Positions 16,294-25,574 of a stretch of DNA of 64,000 bases are shown in pieces. The first letter of the stretch is position 1. Every line of letters begins with the position of its first letter. The notes below the pieces were generated by a model. It did not search any database, was not told where the DNA came from, and saw only the letters and a program-made list of their open reading frames with translations. The stretch spans positions 62,001-126,000 of the forward strand of contig NZ_CAJLKP010000006.1 in assembly GCF_905207245.1 (NCBI RefSeq). The letters are read 5' to 3'. The translations under genes and the position numbers were made by a program. Origin of the DNA: an uncultured Bacteroides sp. GTDB taxonomy: Bacteria > Bacteroidota > Bacteroidia > Bacteroidales > Bacteroidaceae.

Positions 16294-18207
16294 TTATTTC
16301 TTCTTTTTACCCCAATACGTCTTGCTGTTGGTATACCCTGCATAAACAATTGTATGAGTTCTCGGGCTGGCTTCCCAATCCACTTCCCGTTGCAGACATA
16401 CTTCTACTCCATTGCTGAATGTGATGCGCTGGTTGTCGGCATCATAGTTCCACGTTGCGCCTTTCCAAGAACCATCGGTTACTTTATGATCGGCAGAAAG
16501 TGCCATTGTATTGGATGTTTTCTGCTTTCCGTAAGAGTAGGAGAGGTCTATATGTTCCCAACTTCCTGTCAGTTCATCTTCTGTTATGGGCAGTTGGGGC
16601 ACGGCGCCATAACGTTCCGGCATTACTACCGGCCATCCCGTACTGGTCCATTTGATGGAACGTACATGCCCCATCATCACGGCATTGCTCGCATTGATAC
16701 CCGGTATATCTTTGGGCAGACGTCCTTGCGAGGCATAATACCAATTCCCATTTCCATCGTCAAAAATAGCACAGTGAGCGATACCTACCCATCCGTTGCT
16801 GTTGCTGAACTTGTAGGGGTGTGTAACGATGGGGAGCATTTCGCCGCCGAATCTGGTGAGATCTGTTCCGTCAATGCCTAAGTAAGGACCCAGAATGCTT
16901 TGAGAACGACACACGCGTGTGTTATAAGGTACCTCCAATGCATCATAAGCCATGAACAGGTAATAATATCCGGTGTTTGGATTATAAATGATTTCCGGTC
17001 CTTCGGATGCCTGCCAGCGATTCCCAATCTGGCGGGTGACGAGTAGTTGCCCGTAAGGAGCTATATCTTCTTCCGTTCCCCAAGGTTTGGGTAATGTATT
17101 CAGTGGCTTTCCGGTGGCTGCATCTACTTCCAGAGCCGCTATGCCGCTATGCCATGAGCCGTAAACCAGATAGTGCTTGCCATCTTTGTCGATAATATAA
17201 CTGGGGTCGATTGCATTCCATTTATAATAGCAATTTGTCCAGTCATCGGGCTTGACGTTGAAATTTAATTCTTTATCAGAGGCATTTGTGATGACGTATC
17301 CTTTGTCTTCCCAACCTCCATTATTGGCGGGATCGGTGTTTTCCATCATACCGATAAAGGCACGTTCGCCCCAGGTGTTCTCACCGTTGATCAGACCCGG
17401 GCATACGATGGAGTAGTACATGCGATAAAGCCCGTTTCTGACTTTCCGGACACTGGGTGCCCAATAGCCAAAGGTACTTATGTCAGGCTGAACTTCATTC
17501 AACCCCATGGCTTTGCGTATTTCGTTCAATTTAGGAATCACCCAGTCGGGTAGTGAGTTCATGGTACCTCCCATGTATTCCCAATTCACGAGGTCTTTGG
17601 ATCGACGGCAGTGAAAATGTCCGCCGTATTCATGCGCATTGCCATACGAGGCATCCGTCTGATACATGTAATAATAACCGTCTTCGGCTAATACTATACT
17701 GGGGTCATGTACATTGGCTAAATTCCATTGGCTTCTGTTGCTCCAGTCTGCAATGCTGATATAATTATCAGGGTAGGAAGGAGCTATGTATTTGTCCAAT
17801 TCGGAAGTAATGCTGCGGGCTGCCGTTGTGAATGAAATTTCTGTTGAATAGGCAGGATTCCCATTGGCTACAGTGGCAAAAGCCTTGGCATAGTATTTAG
17901 TTTCAGGCTCAAGTTCCGTTATGGTCAGGTTGAGTGACAGACCTGCGCTGCTCATTTCAACAGTCCGGTTGGAAATGGTCGGATTAGACTGGGTATCATA
18001 ACAAATACCTTTCTTTAAGATAGCGGATGGGGTATTTGTTGTGATAGTCGCAATTATAGTTGCTCTATCTTCCGTAACATTTGACACAGATGGTGTCGAA
18101 ATGGAAATAGTTGTCTCGTCTATGTCAGGCTCATTGCTTTCGCTGCTGCACGCTCCTGATAAAACGGAATAACTGAAGAGTAATAGGGTCCACTTGAAGA
18201 ACTTCAT
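16294..18207 (-). CDS. GH43 arabinan-active lipoprotein with N-terminal FN3-like domain
   Basis: The 637-residue protein is a lipoprotein (LSGAC, Cys20). Residues about 35-135 form a fibronectin-like domain with GICYDTQSNPTI and KYYAKAFATV. The GH43 five-bladed propeller follows, with the base Asp in NVHDPSIV near 168, the pKa-modulating Asp in NAIDPSYI near 334 and the acid Glu in SEGPEIIYN near 405. A C-terminal beta domain ends in YWGKKKK. The NAIDPS and EGPEI motifs resemble endo-1,5-alpha-L-arabinanases (GH43 subfamilies 4/5). It is the last gene of the SusCD operon and is probably a surface endo-arabinanase. The exact subfamily is unverified. Confidence 0.85.
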   Translation of the reverse strand: MKFFKWTLLLFSYSVLSGACSSESNEPDIDETTISISTPSVSNVTEDRATIIATITTNTPSAILKKGICYDTQSNPTISNRTVEMSSAGLSLNLTITELEPETKYYAKAFATVANGNPAYSTEISFTTAARSITSELDKYIAPSYPDNYISIADWSNRSQWNLANVHDPSIVLAEDGYYYMYQTDASYGNAHEYGGHFHCRRSKDLVNWEYMGGTMNSLPDWVIPKLNEIRKAMGLNEVQPDISTFGYWAPSVRKVRNGLYRMYYSIVCPGLINGENTWGERAFIGMMENTDPANNGGWEDKGYVITNASDKELNFNVKPDDWTNCYYKWNAIDPSYIIDKDGKHYLVYGSWHSGIAALEVDAATGKPLNTLPKPWGTEEDIAPYGQLLVTRQIGNRWQASEGPEIIYNPNTGYYYLFMAYDALEVPYNTRVCRSQSILGPYLGIDGTDLTRFGGEMLPIVTHPYKFSNSNGWVGIAHCAIFDDGNGNWYYASQGRLPKDIPGINASNAVMMGHVRSIKWTSTGWPVVMPERYGAVPQLPITEDELTGSWEHIDLSYSYGKQKTSNTMALSADHKVTDGSWKGATWNYDADNQRITFSNGVEVCLQREVDWEASPRTHTIVYAGYTNSKTYWGKKKK

Positions 18208-18248
18208 AGGTAAATCGTTATAGGTAAATTAGTACTATAGAGAAGCAA

Positions 18249-18298
18249 ATTGCGAGTTACAATTATAAAAGCAATGCTGTTAAATTGTAACTCGTAAT
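18249..18298. repeat. Hairpin between the small lipoprotein and GH43 genes
   Basis: CGAGTTACAATT (18253-18264) and AATTGTAACTCG (18283-18294) pair perfectly, with further pairing at the ends. It could be an intra-operon processing or partial termination site that sets GH43 levels. Confidence 0.6.
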
Positions 18299-18308
18299 TA
18301 ATATAGTT

Positions 18309-18755
18309 TTATTCAGTAGGAGTTTCTTCAGAAGGCGTTTCCGGTTCTGTTACTCCTACAGTCATTTTCACTTCAGGCGAATAAACTACTCCATTAGGGT
18401 AAAGAGTAGCAAAAGCCCGTACATAATATACAGTATTGTCTGCCAACTCAGTCAGAGTCGCTTCCATCTTTCCATTCTCAGGAAGAGTTTTCACTGTGGC
18501 ACTGTAGATGGTAGGATTCTTGGAAGTATCATAGCAGAAGCCATAGGCCATTACTCTGATAATGCCTTCATCCAAATCTTGCTGACTGACTATTACATCA
18601 GAAGTCGCTATAGCGGTAGGAGCGGCAATCTCGGTCAGTACAGGTGCACCGAGAGATAGTTCATGGCTATCATTGTCATCATCGTCACAAGCGGTAAAAC
18701 CGATGAGCAGTGAGCAACTCACCATTAGTATGCTTAACCATTTATTAAGTTTCAT
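18309..18755 (-). CDS. Small FN3-like surface lipoprotein
   Basis: The 148-residue protein has a lipoprotein signal (LLIGFTAC) followed by an acidic run DDDDNDS, a surface-export-like signal in Bacteroides lipoproteins. The rest is one beta domain with GFCYDTSKNPTI and YYVRAFATL, clearly related to the FN3-like domain of the GH43 encoded just downstream, and a Pro/Glu/Thr-rich tail. There is no catalytic domain. It lies between SusD and GH43 in the operon. A role as a binding or spacer protein at the cell surface is inferred. I recall no equivalent gene in the B. thetaiotaomicron arabinan locus, but that needs a search. Confidence 0.75.
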   Translation of the reverse strand: MKLNKWLSILMVSCSLLIGFTACDDDDNDSHELSLGAPVLTEIAAPTAIATSDVIVSQQDLDEGIIRVMAYGFCYDTSKNPTIYSATVKTLPENGKMEATLTELADNTVYYVRAFATLYPNGVVYSPEVKMTVGVTEPETPSEETPTE

Positions 18756-18784
18756 ATTTTCGGAGTTTTAATGAGTTTATTTTT

Positions 18785-20566
18785 TTATTGCATTTCCCAG
18801 CCGGGATTTTGTCCTAAGTTAGGCAATCTCTTGACTTCGGCATCCGGTATCGGGAAGTAGTAGTTCTTCGGGCTGTTGAAAGCACGTGATTGGTGCATTT
18901 CCGCCGGACCGTAATTGAACACCGTGCTTTGCCCCGGAGTTACAGCTACACCGTAAAGGTTGTAAACCTGCTGGTAGTAGGGCAGACTCTTTTCGCTGGC
19001 AGCACTTTTGCCTTCGAATAACTTCCAGCGGCGCTCGTCGAAGAAACGATGGTCCTCGAAGCAAAGTTCGATGCGGCGTTCGTTGCGGATACGTTCGCGA
19101 AGCTGCGACTGGCTCATTCCACTGTAGGGTGGCATGCCTACACGGGCACGCACTTCGTTCACATATTGATAAGCATTGTCCGGGCCTTCAGCTTCGTTGA
19201 TGGCTTCGGCAGCATTCAGCAATACTTCGGCATAGCGGAAGATAGGACAGGCGTGTGTATAAGTAGTCGGACTCTTGAACGACATATTATTCAGGAACTT
19301 CTTAGTATAGTATCCGGTGAGTGTTCCACCGTGCAGTTCATGATAATCTTTGCCGGAACCATAAGTAACATCTACTTCACGTTCTTCATCTTGTTTTGCA
19401 TCTCCCCAGATAGAACCGTGGTGCAGAATGGTTTGCTCCAAACGTGGGTCACGGTTGGCGTACGGATTCTGCGGATCGTAAGACGGATCTTTATCTATAG
19501 GAAGACCATTTTTAGTTTCATAGCTATCCACCAGGTTCTGTGTCGGATTGGTACGTCCGGTTGAGTTTACACTACCACTGAATCCGCAGGGAGCCAGGAA
19601 CAGTTCTATTTCACGGGTTTGCCATTCTGAACGGCTCAAGATATACTCGTTGTTCAGGTGAGGCGTGGAAACGAAACATTCATAATAGTTCTTGTCCGTA
19701 TCATTATCTGCCGTAGTATACAGTCTGTACGGATTGCTCTGGGATCTGTTTTTCGTGATGAAGTCTGTTGCAGCCGTTGCAGCTTCCCTCCATAGGGAAG
19801 CGTCATTGTTAGGATTGTGCAAAGGCGATGCTCTGTACAACAATGCTCTTGCTTTTAATGCATACGCTGCAGCACCGTTCACACGTCCCCAGTTCAGCTC
19901 TTCCTGTGCATACCGGAAAGGCAACACGTCTTTTATCTTATCACATTCGTCAGCAATCCATTTCAGTGCATCGGCGCAATTGGTGCGTGCCATGTTCATT
20001 TGTTCCGGATTGGTGTATTCGAAAATGATGGGCTCGCCGTTCTCATCTTCACCTACGATGGGGATATCGCCGAACCAACTGGCCTGGTCGAAGTGGAAGA
20101 TGGCACGGAGCAGTCGGGCTTCAGCCATGTAACGGTCGTACAAACGGTTGTCGTCACCCTCCATTTCAGTATTCTTCACAACGCTTTCGCGGGCATACTT
20201 CAGAAAGTTGTTGGCGGCACGGATGCCTTTGAAGTTCTTTGGCCAGAAATCTTCTGCAAACGAATGTTTGGTTGCGGAATAAGCGTCTGTCAATACACTG
20301 TGATAGTAATGTACACTCCAGAAAGAGAGTGCATTATCCGTCATACAATCGCGTGATGCACCACGGAACTGGCCATCTGTATAACCTACGAACGCATCCG
20401 GTAGGTAGGTATATATATTTGCCAGATAGCCGCGGGTATTCTCAAATTTCTGGAACACCTGTTCCGCATCCAGGGTCAAGTCTACCTCTTTGTCTAAGAA
20501 GTCGCTGCAAGAGGTGAAATTTACAGCCAGCAGTGCGGCTGCCATATATTTGAATATCTTTTTCAT
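18785..20566 (-). CDS. SusD/RagB-family outer-membrane lipoprotein (second pair)
   Basis: SusD proteins cap the SusC channel and bind glycan. The protein is 593 residues with a lipoprotein signal (LLAVNFTSC, Cys20) and SDFLDKEVD after it. The helical TPR-like core shows AEARLLRAIFHFDQASWFGDIPIV and later CPIFRYAEVLLNAAEAINEAEGP, with RNERRIELCFEDHRFFDERRWKL near the end. It starts 18 bp after its SusC partner. It differs from the other SusD of this operon (23816-25570), so the two pairs probably bind different arabinan features. Confidence 0.95.
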   Translation of the reverse strand: MKKIFKYMAAALLAVNFTSCSDFLDKEVDLTLDAEQVFQKFENTRGYLANIYTYLPDAFVGYTDGQFRGASRDCMTDNALSFWSVHYYHSVLTDAYSATKHSFAEDFWPKNFKGIRAANNFLKYARESVVKNTEMEGDDNRLYDRYMAEARLLRAIFHFDQASWFGDIPIVGEDENGEPIIFEYTNPEQMNMARTNCADALKWIADECDKIKDVLPFRYAQEELNWGRVNGAAAYALKARALLYRASPLHNPNNDASLWREAATAATDFITKNRSQSNPYRLYTTADNDTDKNYYECFVSTPHLNNEYILSRSEWQTREIELFLAPCGFSGSVNSTGRTNPTQNLVDSYETKNGLPIDKDPSYDPQNPYANRDPRLEQTILHHGSIWGDAKQDEEREVDVTYGSGKDYHELHGGTLTGYYTKKFLNNMSFKSPTTYTHACPIFRYAEVLLNAAEAINEAEGPDNAYQYVNEVRARVGMPPYSGMSQSQLRERIRNERRIELCFEDHRFFDERRWKLFEGKSAASEKSLPYYQQVYNLYGVAVTPGQSTVFNYGPAEMHQSRAFNSPKNYYFPIPDAEVKRLPNLGQNPGWEMQ

Positions 20567-20584
20567 ATTTCTCTGTTTTTCATA

Positions 20585-23500
20585 TTAGAAACCAATGTTT
20601 ATACCGAATGTAAATGTCCGGGTTTTTGGATACCACCATACGTAGCTCATCGGCTTTTCCGGGTCACAACCATCGGGTACGCTGCTCCATGTGCAGAGGT
20701 TATATCCGCTGAAGTAGAGACGGCACTTGGTCAGGTTGGCCTTTGCAATCAACCGTTTGGGTAATGAATAACCTACTTCGACGTTGCGGAGTGACAAGAA
20801 GTTGCCATTTACAATCCAAATGTCATTCTGATAAGTTCCCGTATCGCGGTCACTGTCGATGGCATTATAACTACCGTAAGTAGGACGAGGATAGGTTGCA
20901 TTCACGTTGCGCGAATCAAGCGGATCGTCAGTATAGTAACCCCATGTTTTTACCACTTCGTGGGTACCTTGATTACCCCATCCTGACCAGGCAACAGCCG
21001 GAGACAAGAATACATCACGGTTCAGATAAGCGGTGAATACGGCACGGGCATCGAAACCTTTCCATTCGAAACCGAAGTTAAGGGTCGGAATCAACTCGGG
21101 GATAATGGTGTATGTATCCGGTATCATGTCGTTAGAGTCAATCTGGCGGTCGCCATTCAAGTCTTTGAATACGGCTGTACCGAGTTTCTGTGCACCATTG
21201 GAGGCTGTATTATACGGATATTTTTCCGGATGGTCAATAGCATCCTGCTGGCTGGTTGCAATCAGGTTGGCGTCGCTGGCCCATTGAATGAATTTGTAAC
21301 GGTTCCAACCGCCGACACCGTTGTTGAATGAGCTTTCGTATAGGCCGGCTACAGAAGTGTAGTCATAGATACGGTTGCCTGTTTTACGTTGCCATTCCAC
21401 GTTAGGTTCTGTTTCGTCCATTTCAGTAATCTTATTCGTATTGTAGGTTAACATACCTTCAATATAGTAGTTGAAATCACCAATATGATGACGATGTCCG
21501 AGTGTAACTTCAAAACCTTTCGTTTCAGCTTTTCCGTATGAGTCTTGTGCAACAGAGATTCCCAAGAGGGAAGGTACACTGGTGCGAGTAACCAGAATGT
21601 TAGAACGCCATTCTTGGAAAGCATCTACCGAACCATAGATCTTTTTATTCCAGAAGTCGAAGTCTAACCCGATATTCAGCATGTCCGAGATTTCCCATTT
21701 GTTATTGGCGTTACCAGCCATTGTTTCCGCAAATCCGTTGATGTAAGAACCGGAATATCCAAAACCGTAACCAGTAGCGGAACCATACGTATTTTGATAA
21801 GCATAACGACCCCCGCCTGTGGTGGATTGTCCGGCACGGCCGTAAGAAGCGCGAAGTTTCAAGAGGTTGATATTCTTATTTTTCAGCCAGGGCTCTTCGG
21901 AAGCTACCCAACCTGCGGATGCACCGTAGAAAGTTCCCCAACGTTGGTCTTCCCTGAAATTATCACAACCCATGCGTGAGATGTTTCCGGAGAAGATATA
22001 ACGGTTGGCGTAGTCGTAAGTTACTTGTCCGTTGTATGAAAGATAACGGTTGGAAGATGCATATCCGTTCGATTGGTTACGGTAAGCGCGAGCGAATGCG
22101 CGGGCTTCAACGGTGTGTTGACCGAATTTGTTGCTGTAACCTAAACCTCCCATCAAGTTCAGATTGTAGTAGAACTCACGCTGGTTAGGAGTCGGATCAC
22201 TCAATGCGGAATACGTGGTGTACTGCGTATATTTGAATTGTGACGGATCGGTTACATCCATATTCATATAATCATAGTTATATGAATTTACACTGTTCCT
22301 TTGAGTGGATTCGAACGTTTCATAGGAGTCAAAACTAATGGTTGCATTCACTTTCAGACCTTTCAATATGGGGCTTAAATCACCGTTGACGTTCAATGTA
22401 GAATACAAATTACGACGACGGTTCTTTTCCTGACCCGAAGCGGCGAGGTAGCGACCTGCATTGTTAGCGGTACTGGAGGCGTAGATCTGACCATTCGGTG
22501 TGAATACCGGTTCCATAGGGTTGGCTTCGACAACTCCAAATGTAGTTAAATTGAACACACCTTCTGTGGGCTGGGTAATGTTGTCGATACGTCCACCTAA
22601 GTCAAGAGATACGTTGAGGTGCTTGGTTACATCAATATCGATGTTCGAACGTAAGTTCCAGCGGTTCAATGTATGACCGGTGTTGTAGTTCTCGTTGTAA
22701 TTAGTCCACTTGTCATTCCACATGCCTTCCTGACGGAGGTAAGAGAATGAAACATAATAGCGGGCACGTTCGTTACCACCACTGATTTGCAGGTTAGTCT
22801 TGTACATAGGAGCTGTTTCGCGATAAAGTTCGTTGGCCCAACTGGTATTGAAGTATCTGTATTGATCGATACCTTCCAGTGTTTCTCCGTTGCATACGCG
22901 GCGGTACATTTCAATCTGTTCGTCGGTGTACATGGGATCCTGACCATCCAAATATTTCACCCGGTTGCGTGTCAGAGCCATGTTATAAGAATTCTGGTTT
23001 TCCATTTTGTTACTCAACATCTGGAAACCTACCTCCTGCGTGAAGTCGATATTCGTCTTTCCGGCGCTACCGCGTTTGGTAGTTACCAGGATTGCACCAT
23101 TGGCACCGCGCATGCCGTAAATTGCAGTGGCGGCAGCATCTTTCAGGATGGTGATGTTCTCAATAGGGAACGCGTCGAGGAAAGAAAGGTCACGTTCCAT
23201 ATTATCCACCATAACCAGCGGGGCACGTGCACCGGTATTCATGGTACGGATACCACGTATATACATGGCTGTTTCCGTCCATCCCGGTTCACTGGACCAT
23301 TCGTAAGTTTCCATACCGGTAACGGTAGAGGTGAATGCATTCTGAAGCACTGTGATAGGATGCTTTTGCAATTCTTCACCGGTTACTACAGAGGTTGATT
23401 CGGTAACCAGCTTTTTGGCTTTGCGCCCGAATGCCACAGGAGTGGTGTGGAGGTATTCGTCAAGGTCTGATTCCAGTTCAATCTTGAAACCTTCATTAAA

Positions 23501-23794
23501 GTCTACCGCTACTTGTGCATTTTTATATCCCACGCTGCTGATGCATATTTCATCCGACGCTCTTACATTCTTCAAACTGAAGTACCCGTTCTCGTCGGAG
23601 AGGACGATGCGGCTTTCTTCGGCCACATTCACCACGGCTCCGGCAATAGGATTGCCTTCCGTGTCCACAATACGGCCTTTCAACGTCTGTGTGTTCTGTG
23701 CCCAGACAGCGCCGGTGGCAAAGAGTAAAGTTACCAGCAGCAAGGCTTTGCCTGCTCCGGTCATTTTCTTTATGATATGATTCAAATTATACAT
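20585..23794 (-). CDS. SusC/RagA-family TonB-dependent transporter (second pair)
   Basis: The outer-membrane importer is 1069 residues. A signal peptide ends at AVWAQ. A carboxypeptidase-regulatory-like domain follows (about 37-115, LKGRIVDTEGNPIAGAVV), then the plug with MYIRGIRTMN and ILKDAAATAIYGMRGANGAILVTTKRG near residues 215-245, and the beta barrel ending in FTFGINIGF. The usual VVGYG stretch before the plug is replaced by PVAFGRK. It imports arabinan oligosaccharides with the adjacent SusD, inferred from the operon. Spacing is 21 bp from the upstream SusD stop. Confidence 0.95.
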   Translation of the reverse strand: MYNLNHIIKKMTGAGKALLLVTLLFATGAVWAQNTQTLKGRIVDTEGNPIAGAVVNVAEESRIVLSDENGYFSLKNVRASDEICISSVGYKNAQVAVDFNEGFKIELESDLDEYLHTTPVAFGRKAKKLVTESTSVVTGEELQKHPITVLQNAFTSTVTGMETYEWSSEPGWTETAMYIRGIRTMNTGARAPLVMVDNMERDLSFLDAFPIENITILKDAAATAIYGMRGANGAILVTTKRGSAGKTNIDFTQEVGFQMLSNKMENQNSYNMALTRNRVKYLDGQDPMYTDEQIEMYRRVCNGETLEGIDQYRYFNTSWANELYRETAPMYKTNLQISGGNERARYYVSFSYLRQEGMWNDKWTNYNENYNTGHTLNRWNLRSNIDIDVTKHLNVSLDLGGRIDNITQPTEGVFNLTTFGVVEANPMEPVFTPNGQIYASSTANNAGRYLAASGQEKNRRRNLYSTLNVNGDLSPILKGLKVNATISFDSYETFESTQRNSVNSYNYDYMNMDVTDPSQFKYTQYTTYSALSDPTPNQREFYYNLNLMGGLGYSNKFGQHTVEARAFARAYRNQSNGYASSNRYLSYNGQVTYDYANRYIFSGNISRMGCDNFREDQRWGTFYGASAGWVASEEPWLKNKNINLLKLRASYGRAGQSTTGGGRYAYQNTYGSATGYGFGYSGSYINGFAETMAGNANNKWEISDMLNIGLDFDFWNKKIYGSVDAFQEWRSNILVTRTSVPSLLGISVAQDSYGKAETKGFEVTLGHRHHIGDFNYYIEGMLTYNTNKITEMDETEPNVEWQRKTGNRIYDYTSVAGLYESSFNNGVGGWNRYKFIQWASDANLIATSQQDAIDHPEKYPYNTASNGAQKLGTAVFKDLNGDRQIDSNDMIPDTYTIIPELIPTLNFGFEWKGFDARAVFTAYLNRDVFLSPAVAWSGWGNQGTHEVVKTWGYYTDDPLDSRNVNATYPRPTYGSYNAIDSDRDTGTYQNDIWIVNGNFLSLRNVEVGYSLPKRLIAKANLTKCRLYFSGYNLCTWSSVPDGCDPEKPMSYVWWYPKTRTFTFGINIGF

Positions 23795-23815
23795 ATTCTA
23801 TATTTGATTTAAGGA

Positions 23816-25570
23816 TTACCATTCCGGATTGTTTTCAATTCCTGTTTTCCAGTATTCACCTTCAGGGATAGGATAGAGGTACATCTTCTTTTGGAACACG
23901 CGTTTTTGGGCCACTTTGCGGGTGATGGTTCCATTGGCAGCTACATCGATACCGATGATATTGCGTCCCAATGCCTCTTCCGCTACATTCCAGCGGCGTA
24001 CGTCCCATGCGCGATGTTCTTCGAATGCCAATTCTACCGTGCGTTCTTTGCGGATGAAGTTGCGCATCTTCTCTTTGGTGTTCAGATCTGTACGGTCGGC
24101 AACATTGCCGGTAATGCCTGCGCGATGCCGAATCAGGTCGAGTTGGTCGTATACTTCCTTACAAGGACCTTGCACTTCATTCAGTGCTTCGGCATAATTC
24201 AGCAGAATTTCCGCATAGCGGATGATAGTCCAGAGACGACGTGAATTACCGCTATGGTTTGCACTCAGGATGGTTTCCGGCATGTATTTGCGTACATAAT
24301 AGCCGGTCGGGGTAGCGTTAGCATTTCCTACAGGATTATCACGCTGTCCCTTGACAACATTGATTACACCATTCCCCCAGGATACGCCATTATAAAGAAT
24401 GGAAGCTGCCAGACGTCCGTCGCGATTAGCCCACATGTTGGCATCGCTGTAACCACTTGCGGCGTTGATGCTCGGATTAACCCCGTTATAAACTGGGGCT
24501 CCGGTTTCGTCGTACTCCTGAAAAGGAGAACTACCGTCAATCATGTCATACATGTCTATTAGGTTTTGGGACGGGCAGAGACCACCACTGCCTCCTTCAC
24601 CTACCGGGACATCATAGCGAATGTTATTCCATGAGATGGTTCCATCATTGCGATAGAAAATCATTTCTTTATTGCTTTCTTCATATGGAGTCAATAACCA
24701 GGCATTGGTTAATGCTGTCTTTGAGTCCGTACCTTGCATCAACGAGTAGTTACCGCCGTAGGTTTCGATGAAACCTTTTGCTGCATCGGCTGCCTGTTGC
24801 CACGTGATGCTTGATTCGCTACTGTAGCGCGGGCTTGCCATATACAGCATAATACGGCTATAAAGCGCGCGAGCCATAGGTTGTCCGATACGTCCTGCAA
24901 CATCTTGGTCTGAAGCGTCTTTATAAACCATCAGGCCTTCTTCACATTCGCTCAGTTCTTTTAGAACAAAGTCAACAACGTATTCCTTTATACTTGGACG
25001 GGTTGTATAATTACTCAATAAATCACCATTAGGGTCGAGTACCTCCGTTACTATAGGAATAGGACCGTAACGCAGGAAGAGTTCCCAATAGAACCAAGCA
25101 CGCAAGAAACGCGCTTCAGAGATGATATAAGTTTTGTGTTTGATATACTCATCTTCTTTCAGGTCTATATTTTTGGGGACGCTTTCTATGCGCGTAAGTA
25201 TCATGTTGCATTTGCGAATACCACGGTAATAATGTTCCCAAGTACCGCTTAGTTCGGATGCGCCACCGCTGCCGTAATAATTACCTATGTTGAATGTAGT
25301 ACGCACGCCACCGGTCGCGTAACTGGTTTCTGCCAGGTCTGTAGCGGCATCCAGCCATGAATTATTGATGCGGCAGGCACCGTGGCGCAGAAAGTTGTAG
25401 GTATCGTAATGGAACTGTAACATCAGGTTCCAGTCGCTGAATACTTCTTCGCCCGTCAACTCATTACTGGGCTGCTTGTCAAGGAAGCCTCCAAACATAT
25501 CTTCGCAGGAAGTAAGTGTGGCAGAGGCGATGCTCAGGGCAAATATGCCATATAATAATGTCTTCTTCAT
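23816..25570 (-). CDS. SusD/RagB-family outer-membrane lipoprotein (first pair)
   Basis: The 584-residue lipoprotein (ASATLTSC, Cys22) follows its SusC by 4 bp, so the two are tightly coupled. SusD signatures include FLDKQPSNELTGEEVF, SEARFLRAWFYWELFLRYGPIPIV, RYAEILLNYAEALNEVQGP and RKERTVELAFEEHRAWDVRRWNV. Aromatic residues near SWNNIRYD and the C-terminal segment may line the glycan site, but that cannot be read from sequence alone. It is predicted to bind arabinan at the cell surface. Confidence 0.95.
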   Translation of the reverse strand: MKKTLLYGIFALSIASATLTSCEDMFGGFLDKQPSNELTGEEVFSDWNLMLQFHYDTYNFLRHGACRINNSWLDAATDLAETSYATGGVRTTFNIGNYYGSGGASELSGTWEHYYRGIRKCNMILTRIESVPKNIDLKEDEYIKHKTYIISEARFLRAWFYWELFLRYGPIPIVTEVLDPNGDLLSNYTTRPSIKEYVVDFVLKELSECEEGLMVYKDASDQDVAGRIGQPMARALYSRIMLYMASPRYSSESSITWQQAADAAKGFIETYGGNYSLMQGTDSKTALTNAWLLTPYEESNKEMIFYRNDGTISWNNIRYDVPVGEGGSGGLCPSQNLIDMYDMIDGSSPFQEYDETGAPVYNGVNPSINAASGYSDANMWANRDGRLAASILYNGVSWGNGVINVVKGQRDNPVGNANATPTGYYVRKYMPETILSANHSGNSRRLWTIIRYAEILLNYAEALNEVQGPCKEVYDQLDLIRHRAGITGNVADRTDLNTKEKMRNFIRKERTVELAFEEHRAWDVRRWNVAEEALGRNIIGIDVAANGTITRKVAQKRVFQKKMYLYPIPEGEYWKTGIENNPEW

Positions 25571-25574
25571 TTTA

